Shown here one piece after another: positions 51,892 through 59,100 of a DNA stretch of 64,000 nt. The DNA lies in contig JBBJMP010000025.1 in assembly GCA_037718865.1 (NCBI GenBank), positions 17,571-81,570 on the forward strand, read 5' to 3'. A program made the translations under genes and the position numbers. This stretch comes from JADCRZ01 sp037718865 (GTDB lineage: Bacteria > Bacteroidota > Bacteroidia > Chitinophagales > Chitinophagaceae). The notes under the pieces were generated by a model. That model did no database searches, was not told the DNA's origin, and saw nothing but the letters and a program-made list of their open reading frames with translations. Position 1 is the stretch's first letter. Every line of letters begins with the position of its first letter.

Positions 51892-52416
51892 ATGTGGTGC
51901 ATACAGGAAATAACGGAAGAGTATCGCACGAGAATGTATCGGCTGTTAGCATTGTACCAACTAGATTATGATCCAAACCATCCGTTAGTCTGCATGGATG
52001 AAAAGAGCAAACAGCTACTCGAGGACAGCCGTCAGCCTATCAAAGCAAAGCCAGGTAAACCGGAAAAATATGATTATGAATACAAGCGCAAAGGAACATG
52101 CAACATATTTGTAGCAGTAGCACCGAAAGCGGGTATGCGGATCGTGAAAGTAACGGACACAAGGAAAAAAGAGGATTTTGCTTACTTTGTCGAAGCGTTG
52201 ATCGAAAAACATTTTTCAAAGGCTGAGTGTATCCAATTAGTACTCGATAATTTAAATACACATTTTGCAGGGTCTCTAATTGAGACATTCGGCAAGAGGA
52301 AAGCAGCGAGGCTGCAGAAAAGGATAAAATTCATTTATACACCCAAACATGGGAGTTGGTTAAATATGGGTGCGACTTGTAAAGTTGATGCTGTAATTGT
52401 TTCGATTCTCAGATAA
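51892..52416 (+). pseudogene. IS630 transposase catalytic part, 5' exon
   Basis: The true exon ends at 52369; codons after that are read from the intron (GATCKVDAVIVSILR) and are not part of the protein. The exon encodes WCIQEITEEYRTRMYRLL, the first catalytic Asp in LVCMDEKSKQLL, the second in IQLVLDNLNTHF, and GSWLNM at the end. Joined to 56265-56446 it gives GSWLNMAEIEINIMDRQC, with the third catalytic residue, Glu, as the second codon past the junction. If the intron splices, an intact catalytic domain is produced; the N-terminal DNA-binding part is still missing through the IS66 insertion. Confidence 0.88.
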
Positions 52417-52989
52417 ATGGGAATAGAGAAACCTGCCATTCTGTTGGTAGTAGTCTACTCCGACAGGCATAGAGAGTAATCTCTGGGTCTGAAGCTCGGT
52501 GGACAATGTACCGAATGGCCGCAAGGCCATCAGTGAAGGCCGTGAGGCTAAAGCTGACCTGGAAGTTTCATCCGGGATAGGGCTAGGCTGACTGGCATGG
52601 TTAAGGTAACTAAACTATCGATAAACGTCGTGAAGCCAAATGAGCTAAAGAAACTGATAAGCTCAAGCCAAAAGGCAAGCGTGGGACAATCTACTCCATG
52701 TTTAGATTGCACAGACAAACAGCACGCCGGCGGAGAGATAGAACCTAACCCAGTCCTGTTGCAGCATCGGAACAAGGTAAGCCCTATTCCTCGCCTGCAA
52801 GGGCAAGTCGACCGCAAGGAAGACCCATGAGGAAGAGGGTATAGGAACTAACAAAAAGCGAAGGGCGCTTTGTAACGAAGCGTATAGGGGATGAAAGGAT
52901 CGCCCTGCGGTGAAAGCCGGCTGACTTGTTATAGTGGTCAATCATGGCGAGAAAACAAGTAGAACCTAAAACTAAGGGGAAACAAGCAA

Positions 52990-53841
52990 ATGACTGTATC
53001 ACCAAATATAGCTGCGGTTCCCACAGACGGAACAGACTGGAATTCCATTGACTGGAACCAGGCCCACCGTATGGTAGTGAGGCTACAAGTGCGTATCGCT
53101 AAGGCAACACGTGAAGGCCGCTGGCGCAAGGTAAAAGCCTTGCAATGGCTGCTGACACATTCTTATGCTGCTAAATTGCTGGCAGTAAAGAAAGTTACTA
53201 CAAACCGTGGTAAACGAACACCCGGAGTGGATGGAGTACTCTTGAAAACACCAGAAGACAAAGCCGCCATGTGCAACTCCCTAAAACGTGCCGGATATCA
53301 ACCCTCTCCGTTAAGGCGGATTTATATCGCCAAAACCAACGGAAAACTTCGGCCTCTCGGAATACCGACCATTCAAGATCGAAGTATGCAGGCTCTGCAT
53401 ACTCTTGCACTCCTACCTATGTCGGAAAGTATGGCAGATTGGAATAGCTACGGGTTTAGGCCCGAACGCTGCACTGCCGACGCTATTGAAGCTCTATTCA
53501 ATAAGCTTAGCAAAAAGGACTCGCCACAATGGGTTTTGGAAGGCGACATCCAAGGTTGTTTTGACAACATCGGCCATGAATGGATGTTGAAAAATATCTG
53601 TTCCGATACGAAAGTATTACAGAAATGGCTGCAAGCAGGTTACATGGAAAAGGCTTCGTTATTCCCCACAGAAAAGGGTACTCCGCAAGGAGGAATAGCT
53701 TCACCCACACTTGCCAACTTGGTGCTTGATGGAATAGAAGACTTATTGGGAAGAAAGTTTCACTCGTTAAACAGATATGGACGATGTAGGCAAGTATCGG
53801 CTAAATACTATTTTGATGTGCTAGGAGTAGTAGTGAGCTAA
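52990..53841 (+). pseudogene. ltrA: Group II intron reverse transcriptase, N-terminal part (split by ISAon1)
   Basis: The genuine part ends at 53798. It starts MTVSPNIAAVPTDGTDWNSI and has the usual N-terminal RT0 region and fingers: VTTNRGKRTPGVDGV, LRRIYIAKTNGKLRPLGIPT, NSYGFRPERCTADAIEAL, DIQGCFDNIGHEWML and TPQGGIASPTLANLVLDG. The last codons (VSAKYYFDVLGVVVS) come from the terminal repeat of the inserted element. Joining 52990-53798 to 55253-56180 gives 1737 bases, a multiple of three, and reads RCRQVSPWGIHFVRYADDFV across the junction, which restores the YADD active site. Confidence 0.92.
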
Positions 53842-54828
53842 TCTATACATAAAGAAGTCCTTATCTCTAACACCGTAATTAGCTGTGATAAAGCGTTGTA
53901 TTTTACTATTCATAGCTTCTGCTTTAGCGTTTGTTTTTCCTTTTAAAAAGTAGTTCATAATTTTTTGTTCGTGACTGCCAATGAGTCGTATCAAATTTTC
54001 GACTTCAGGTAGTTTTTGTTGTTCAGCATTGTCGTACCATTCTATGAGTTGTCTCTCTATTTGCCATTCATATTTTCCTACATTAGACTTATCTAACCAT
54101 CTCCTGATTTGCTGCGTTAGCTCATAACAAGCTTTTAACATAGGAAAAGTTTCAAATAATAGCTTTGCTCTTTTTTGTTGTGAAGCTGTCCAGCGTTCTT
54201 GTCTTTTAAACAAAACATATCTGCTTCGGGTTAGCATTTCTATACGGGTTTCACCATTGATAAGCCTGGTTGCCTGTTCAACCTGCCGCCTTTCTTTTTT
54301 GGTGGTGGGCAATGCACTTAATTCCTCTTGTTTTAGCCGTAAACGTAAAGCTTGCACAGCTTCAACAATATGCATTACCACATGAAACTTATCGGCAACA
54401 ACCGTAGCGCCAGGAAAGCTTTGTTCACACAGCCGTTCGTAAGTGGGGCTAAGGTCGATGGTTACTTCTTTTACTACCTTTGCCGCTTCACCCATTTTAT
54501 CGATCAGCTTGTTCAACTCGGCTACCTGTAAGGTTTCTGCAAGCATGGCTATCTTTCCGGTTTGACGGTTGGTAAGCACCGTATAAAATTCCTCATCAAT
54601 CATTTTCTCATCAACCGCCATCTCTTCGCCCAGATTTTCAGGCTTTAATACCGGTACTATTTTTATCTTCTTATCTGTGCCTTTAAAATTATTTTTGCCC
54701 CACTCTCCGCTGGCTACCGATTCGGGGTAACCACTCAAATAATGACGGTACCAACTATAAACCGTTTGTGGCCTGAGCTGCAAAAACGAACCGATGGTGG
54801 TAAAGTTCACCGGCTTTTCATCCACCAA
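53821..54828 (-). CDS. ISAon1-type transposase
   Basis: A 335-residue DDE transposase related to the ISL3 group. Visible are VAVDEKMI-like acidic positions (AVDEKMIDEEFYTVLTN), VTIDLSPTYERLCEQSFPGA, VVADKFHVVMHIVEAV with the second Asp, and the C-terminal NYFLKGKTNAKAEAMNSKIQ, with the catalytic Glu in KAEAMNSKIQRF. The start overlaps the upstream accessory gene by 11 bp, typical of this two-gene family. It looks intact. Confidence 0.88.
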   Translation of the reverse strand: MVDEKPVNFTTIGSFLQLRPQTVYSWYRHYLSGYPESVASGEWGKNNFKGTDKKIKIVPVLKPENLGEEMAVDEKMIDEEFYTVLTNRQTGKIAMLAETLQVAELNKLIDKMGEAAKVVKEVTIDLSPTYERLCEQSFPGATVVADKFHVVMHIVEAVQALRLRLKQEELSALPTTKKERRQVEQATRLINGETRIEMLTRSRYVLFKRQERWTASQQKRAKLLFETFPMLKACYELTQQIRRWLDKSNVGKYEWQIERQLIEWYDNAEQQKLPEVENLIRLIGSHEQKIMNYFLKGKTNAKAEAMNSKIQRFITANYGVRDKDFFMYRLAHYYS

Positions 54829-55189
54829 TTTCTTTTAAAAAATCCCGGAATTCCCGTGTGGTTTTCATCCCAGGTATATGCAAATCATATTCATTGCTGT
54901 ACGCTTTGACGCCGCCCCTTTCTTTCCATCTTCGCCTGACTAGCCGCAAGTATATTTTCTTTAACGAAAAAGCATGAGTAAGTATGTCTATCTCATTGCA
55001 ATACCCATCTAATACAACGTCCTTGCCTTTGATAACATCAGGTATCCGGTCTTCTTTTTCTACCAATTCTATAATCCATTCATCAGGACGTTCTTCAATA
55101 TGATTAGCTTCAAAATCATTCAGGTACTCCTGAGGTACAAACATCTTCATTGCCTGATCTATAAAATCAGATTGTTTAGCATGTGGCAT
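54818..55189 (-). CDS. ISAon1 transposase N-terminal region protein
   Basis: A 123-residue protein that precedes the transposase in ISAon1-type elements and supplies the DNA-binding part as a separate polypeptide. It begins MPHAKQSDFIDQAMKMFVPQ and ends GMKTTREFRDFLKEIGG; LFSLKKIYLRLVRRRWKERG-like basic sequence (KKIYLRLVRRRWKERGG) lies in the middle. Its start is 25 bp from the inner edge of the right terminal repeat. A programmed fusion of both products through frameshifting is conceivable at the 11-bp overlap. Confidence 0.8.
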   Translation of the reverse strand: MPHAKQSDFIDQAMKMFVPQEYLNDFEANHIEERPDEWIIELVEKEDRIPDVIKGKDVVLDGYCNEIDILTHAFSLKKIYLRLVRRRWKERGGVKAYSNEYDLHIPGMKTTREFRDFLKEIGG

Positions 55190-55271
55190 AACTGTATTTT
55201 TATACAGCTAAGTTACTCCTAGCACATCAAAATAGTATTTAGCCCAAGTATCTCCTTGGGGGATACACTTT

Positions 55272-56180
55272 GTGAGATACGCGGATGACTTTGTGGTAAT
55301 AGGTAAATCAAAAGATGTTCTTGAAAAAGAAGTATCTCCTATGATCGCAGAGTTCCTGAAAGAAAGAGGCCTCGAACTGTCCAAAGAAAAAACGAAGATA
55401 ACTCACATCTCGCAAGGTTTTGACTTCCTTGGGCAAAACGTTCGTAAGTACAGGTTAGGAAAAAGCACAGCTAAGTTACTTATCAAGCCAAGCAGCAAGA
55501 ACATAAAAGCGTTTCTTACCAGTATAAGGGAGACCATTAAATCGATGGCAACAGCAACGCAGGAAAACCTGATACGCAAACTCAATCCCAAAATACAGGG
55601 ATGGGCTAATTATCACCGATCGGTAGTATCCAAAACTACTTATAAGAAGGTGGATCACGAGATATGGAAAGCTCTGCGGAACTGGGCCATACGGAGGCAC
55701 CCGAATAAAAGAAAGCCCTGGATACAAGCCAAATACTTCCCCAAAATGAAAGAACGCAATCAATGTTTTAGTTGCCTAGTCAAAGATGAGAAAACAAAGG
55801 CTATTACAGCCATAGTGCTGAAACAAACTTCGGATACGCCTATTAGGCGCCATAAAAAAATCCGAAGCGAAGCGACTCCCTTTGACCCGGCATACGAAGC
55901 GTACTTTGAAAATCGGGTGTCAGCAAAGATGACAAACAACAAAGAAGGGCGCAGAAAAGTCGGGGCATTGTGGAGAAGGCAGAAAGGCTGCTGCTCTATT
56001 TGTGGAGAAAGAATTACAAGTGTTACCAATTGGAGCATTCATCACCTGGAAAGTCGGCTGGATGGAGGTTCTGGAAACTTATCCAATCTCACACTCCTGC
56101 ATCAGGAGTGCCAGGAACGGGGCTTCATAAATGGTTTTAAGTATCTGTTTCCGGCTGAGGCCAACAAAACCTCGGCTTAG
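55272..56180 (+). pseudogene. ltrA: Group II intron reverse transcriptase, C-terminal part with HNH domain
   Basis: The genuine sequence begins at 55253 (ahead of the first ATG at 55272). It carries the catalytic VRYADDFVVIG, the RT thumb/maturase domain X (KITHISQGFDFLGQNVRKYR, LIRKLNPKIQGWANYHRSVV) and a C-terminal HNH endonuclease with the zinc site (CCSICGERIT, NWSIHHLESRLDGGSGNLSN, LLHQECQERG). All three activities needed for intron mobility (RT, maturase, endonuclease) look intact apart from the split. The stop lies 9 bp before domain V of the ribozyme. Confidence 0.92.
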
Positions 56181-56264
56181 TATTGGCTTGAGCCGTGTGA
56201 AGGGAAACTCTCATGCACGGTTCTTAGGGGAGGGTGTCGCAGTAATGGGATACTCTTACCCGAC

Positions 56265-56446
56265 CAGAAATTGAAATCAACATAATGGATAGGCAATGTA
56301 CTGGTGGCAGAATTGCAAGCCAGGAAAAGCTGATATCAGATTTGCGTATTTGGTCAAAGGACCGAAACAGAAATAAAAAAGATATTGAATGGAAATTCAC
56401 CAGGCAAGATGCAGATAAACAATTATCTAAGCATTATGTTGCATAA
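56265..56446 (+). pseudogene. IS630 transposase, 3' exon
   Basis: Reads EIEINIMDRQCTGGRIASQE then KLISDLRIWSKDRN and ends TRQDADKQLSKHYVA, the usual C-terminus of Bacteroidota IS630 transposases. The Glu of AEIEI is the third catalytic residue. The frame matches the 5' exon exactly when the intron is removed. Confidence 0.88.
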
Positions 56447-56703
56447 CTAAATAATCACTACACTACATTCTCTGAAACCTGCACAAACACTGGCCTCTTC
56501 ACTTTTTGCATCGGAAAGTCTTGTGTTTAGAAAATTTTTCTCATTCACGATAAACTTCTTTCAGTGGAAAGGAAATTTTTAATTTGCTATATTCAATTAG
56601 AATTTAAGCCGCTGTATATCTTCTACAAATCATTAAGAAACACCCAATAATAAAATGGACATAACGACTCCGCTTTATTGAAAACAAGCATAAGAACATA
56701 TCA

Positions 56704-57438
56704 TCAGATGGCCTCAAGTTTTATAGATGAGCTTTCGGCATCCTGTTTAATTACGAGACTATCCTTTTCAATCGAAGTTTTGTTACCGGTTTCGGTGGAA
56801 AATATAGCATTCGTTCCAAACAACGCGGCCTGTACAAGGTCTTTTGCTAATTGCGGGCGTTCAATTTTCGAAGGCCTTAACACAGCATGGATTGGCCCGC
56901 CGATTATCGATAAAATGAGCGACTGGCGCCAACTTCGCTCTCGTATTTGTTCGGTAACTGCAATAACTGCCAGTTGCTTTAATTCTTCAGGATTAAGAGG
57001 TCCAGCTAGGTTTGCCAATTCCCACTCATGAATTGCTCGGATGATACCATTTTTCAACTTTTCGGATGTATCAAATCCGCCACGAAAAAGCCCTCCTTCC
57101 CAACCTTGAACTTCTTTAATGAAAGCAGCCTGATCGCCGGGGCGATCTATACCTTCTTGGATGAAGGCTATGACGGGACGGCTGCCCTTTGCATCACGAT
57201 ATTCCTCATGCGTCGCCGATATCCCCGCTGCCTGCTTCGCACCATAACCTGCGCCCAATATCAAAATGACAAGTGCAGATTGCCTTACACCCTCAAGGCA
57301 GGCAATTTGTCGCGACTGCGGACGGGCACCGAAATCTTCTGCCATAACTGGCTCATGACCGAGTGACTGAACAGCTTCTCTGGCTACCACCCTAAACTCT
57401 TCCATTCCCGTAATAAGCGAACTAATAAAAATTTTCAT
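56704..57438 (-). CDS. DUF4062 domain protein
   Basis: A 244-residue protein starting MKIFISSLITGMEEFRVVAR, the DUF4062 opening, with EPVMAEDFGARPQSRQIACL and ALVILILGAGYGAKQAAGIS following. The fold is related to TIR/nucleoside-deoxyribosyltransferase-like domains, and DUF4062 is often the sensor or effector part of larger proteins in defence islands. I chose 57438 since the 29 codons before it have no domain character. After about residue 165 the sequence changes to an unassigned helical part with one hydrophobic stretch (SLILSIIGGPIHAVL). The end (IKLEAI) is natural, although the gene lies next to IS630 debris and may have been longer. It diverges from the Fic gene. Confidence 0.78.
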   Translation of the reverse strand: MKIFISSLITGMEEFRVVAREAVQSLGHEPVMAEDFGARPQSRQIACLEGVRQSALVILILGAGYGAKQAAGISATHEEYRDAKGSRPVIAFIQEGIDRPGDQAAFIKEVQGWEGGLFRGGFDTSEKLKNGIIRAIHEWELANLAGPLNPEELKQLAVIAVTEQIRERSWRQSLILSIIGGPIHAVLRPSKIERPQLAKDLVQAALFGTNAIFSTETGNKTSIEKDSLVIKQDAESSSIKLEAI

Positions 57439-57506
57439 GGTAACCTTTTTTATTTCTTCAAATTTAGCACTATTAGCACAGGAATTACTATTGGACACAT
57501 AACTAT

Positions 57507-57533
57507 GAGCCGAATAAAGATACAATTCGGCTC
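57507..57533. promoter_or_regulatory. Operator-like palindrome 1 in the Fic promoter
   Basis: GAGCCGAAT (57507-57515) and ATTCGGCTC (57525-57533) form a perfect 9-bp inverted repeat with a 9-bp spacer. ATTTTTT follows, so on its own it would also resemble a terminator, but the second related palindrome downstream argues for a regulator-binding site. Confidence 0.5.
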
Positions 57534-57550
57534 ATTTTTTACTTACATTT

Positions 57551-57577
57551 GAGCCGAATATAACGTATAATCGGCTC
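57551..57577. promoter_or_regulatory. Operator-like palindrome 2, abutting the Fic start codon
   Basis: GAGCCGA (57551-57557) and TCGGCTC (57571-57577) with ATATAACGTATAA between them; the ATG of the Fic gene begins on the next base. The centres of the two palindromes are 44 bp apart, about four helical turns, so the same dimeric protein could bind both on one face. Confidence 0.55.
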
Positions 57578-58681
57578 ATGATATACAATTGGCAGCAACC
57601 GGACTGGCGTAGCTTTAAGTATACCCTGAAAGGAATCGAAGATGCTCTCTTGGATTTCGCAGAAAAATCAGGCCATGTAAGCGGCATTCTGGATACCTTT
57701 CCGGAAGATGTCCAGATGGAAGCCATTATTGAAACCATGGTTGCAGAAGCCATCAAAACTTCCGAGATAGAGGGTGAATTCCTCAGTAGACAGGATGTTA
57801 TTTCATCTATTCGAAACAATCTTGGCCTGAATAAAACGCCGGAAACCGTCAAAGACAAAAAGTCGCAGGGTGCCGGTGAACTCATGGTTGATGTCCGTGC
57901 CACTTTCGCAGACCCCCTGTCAGAAGAAAAGCTTTTTACCTGGCATAAAATGCTGATGGGAGGAAGCCGAAGAGTTAAGGCTGGTGCCTGGCGTCAACAT
58001 AAAGACCCTATGCAGGTTATCTCAGGGGCTATTGGAAAAGAGAAAGTCCATTTCGAAGCGCCACCTTCATCCCGCGTCCCCGTCGAAATGAAAAAATTTA
58101 TCCGGTGGTTTAACGATACTGCCCCCGATGAAAAAAATGAAATCAAGAAAGCTCCGGTCAGGTCTGCCATCGCTCACTTGTATTTCGAGACTATTCATCC
58201 CTTTGAAGATGGCAATGGCCGAATCGGCAGAGCTATTGCGGAAAAAGCGCTGTCACAAACAATCGGCCGACCGGTATTGTTAAGCCTATCACGAACGATA
58301 GAAGCAAAGAAAAGACTGTACTATAACGCGCTTGAGCAAGCGCAGAAGAGCAACGAACTTACGTCGTGGATCAATTATTTTGTTAGCATTATCTTGGAAG
58401 CCAAGGTTCAGGAGAAACAGTTTGTTGATTTTATTCTTAAAAAAACCAAGTTTTTTGATCGTTTCAAGAATGTGCTGAATGAACGGCAACTAAAAGTGGT
58501 CAGAAGAATGTTTGATGCCGGGCCCGAAGGTTTTGAGGGCGGTATGAGCGCAAAAAAATACATGACTATTACAAAAACATCGAAAGCGACCGCGACAAGA
58601 GACTTGCAGCATCTGCTTGAATTGGACGTTTTAGGCATCATAGGGGGTGGCCGCAGTACAAATTATTTTCTGAATATCTGA
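57578..58681 (+). CDS. Fic family protein (DUF4172 type), AMPylase with N-terminal inhibitory helix
   Basis: A 367-residue Fic protein. The core motif HPFEDGNGRIGRA is complete, with catalytic His207. An N-terminal autoinhibitory motif, T61-S-E-I-E-G (S/T-xxx-E-G/N), marks it as class II. The N-terminal MIYNWQQPDWRSFKY is DUF4172-like, and the C-terminus (GGMSAKKYMTITKTSKATATRDLQHLLELDVL) is a winged helix-turn-helix that probably binds DNA. The protein may therefore regulate its own gene through the two palindromes that end at its ATG. Fic proteins transfer AMP to target proteins; the target is unknown. It sits in an island with DUF4062, an integrase and a type I R-M system. Confidence 0.93.
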   Translation: MIYNWQQPDWRSFKYTLKGIEDALLDFAEKSGHVSGILDTFPEDVQMEAIIETMVAEAIKTSEIEGEFLSRQDVISSIRNNLGLNKTPETVKDKKSQGAGELMVDVRATFADPLSEEKLFTWHKMLMGGSRRVKAGAWRQHKDPMQVISGAIGKEKVHFEAPPSSRVPVEMKKFIRWFNDTAPDEKNEIKKAPVRSAIAHLYFETIHPFEDGNGRIGRAIAEKALSQTIGRPVLLSLSRTIEAKKRLYYNALEQAQKSNELTSWINYFVSIILEAKVQEKQFVDFILKKTKFFDRFKNVLNERQLKVVRRMFDAGPEGFEGGMSAKKYMTITKTSKATATRDLQHLLELDVLGIIGGGRSTNYFLNI

Positions 58682-59100
58682 TTTTGGAAGAAGTTGGATA
58701 ATTACATTTCAATCCAACGTTATATAACGGTTGTATTACATTTTTTTACGAGTTATGATGATTGAATATCGTGCGAAGGGCCTGCCTCATAAGTTGGGGG
58801 CATATTTGGGGGACACGCATAAATTTCTAAAAACAAGGAACGCTTTAATATTAAGCATTTAGGAATGTAAAATGGAATCCTGCCCAGGGAGCCAAAAACT
58901 CCATCACTACAGTTTAATCGACATTACTTTTCTTGCGAAAACCCTGTTTTCACAAGGCTTTCCGCGCATTCGTGTTATAGGATTATTTACCTACATTATC
59001 CCGCATTTATCAAAAGTGGGGGACTTTTTGGGGGACTTTCTTGCCGTTTCCATAGTCTTAGTCCCCCACTTTGTAAAAACACTACTGAAAGGAAAACACC
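58682..59100. other. Intergenic region between Fic and integrase with G-rich repeats
   Basis: Shortly after the Fic stop is a 12-bp palindrome, CGTTATATAACG (58718-58729). Farther on, TGGGGG words occur in pairs 12 bp apart (58795/58807 and 59017/59029). AAAGTGGGGGAC (59013-59024) is repeated inverted as GTCCCCCACTTT (59061-59072) just before the integrase gene. I see no tRNA and no coding region. Confidence 0.55.
59013..59072. repeat. GGGGGAC inverted/direct repeats before the integrase
   Basis: A 12-bp perfect inverted repeat (AAAGTGGGGGAC / GTCCCCCACTTT) with an additional direct TGGGGGACTTT copy inside. With the pair at 58795 and 58807 this is a set of five short sites. Position and form suit binding sites of the tyrosine recombinase or its directionality factor near an attachment site. 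Confidence 0.45.

Larger units (their letters stand above)
53799..55244 (-). mobile_element. ISAon1-type insertion sequence (1446 bp) with 8-bp target duplication
   Basis: The 31-bp terminal inverted repeats at 53799-53829 and 55214-55244 are identical (both read inward GGCTAAATACTATTTTGATG and on to GGAGTA). The octamer CAAGTATC stands on both outer sides (53791-53798 and 55245-55252), the expected target duplication. It carries two genes in the order N-terminal region protein, transposase. Everything points to a clean and fairly recent insertion into the intron's reverse transcriptase gene. Confidence 0.95.
52370..56264 (+). mobile_element. Group II intron (interrupted by an ISAon1-type element)
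   Basis: The 5' end GTGCGACTTG is the conserved GUGYG start, directly after ...AAATATGG of the IS630 gene. Domain V is recognised at 56190-56223 (GAGCCGTGTG, GGGAAACT, CACGGTTC forming the stem), and domain VI follows to the 3' end CCGAC at 56264. The exon resumes with CAGAAATTG, which restores the IS630 frame. Without the inserted element and one copy of its target duplication the intron is 2441 bp. It encodes a 578-residue reverse transcriptase-maturase with HNH nuclease domain. The 620 bp before the protein hold ribozyme domains I-III. Confidence 0.92.
51633..56446 (+). mobile_element. IS630 family element remnant, split by a group II intron
   Basis: The transposase gene lacks its 5' end, where IS66 copy B begins. 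The first frame (R-K-R-Y-L-K-H-G-L-E-V onward, 51636-51885) reads LEVSLTEKSRSGQPVKY and RRRWTIRLLVQELNKQKGFE and ends at TAA after LLKKTNLSLG. The second frame, offset by one base, carries the catalytic domain. Such a two-frame layout with a run of eight A (51860s) is known from IS630 elements that use programmed frameshifting. Excluding the intron at 52370-56264 restores the second frame to TAA 56444-56446. Confidence 0.85.

Noticed and set aside
52420..52990. Small frames between IS630 exon 1 and the intron reverse transcriptase
   Set aside because: The stretch is the structured ribozyme part of the group II intron (domains I-III), so frames there are not genes.
57507..57540. Hairpin followed by T-run as a terminator of the DUF4062/Fic region
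   Set aside because: It lies upstream of both divergent genes, so no transcript would need to end there; a related palindrome downstream favours an operator.
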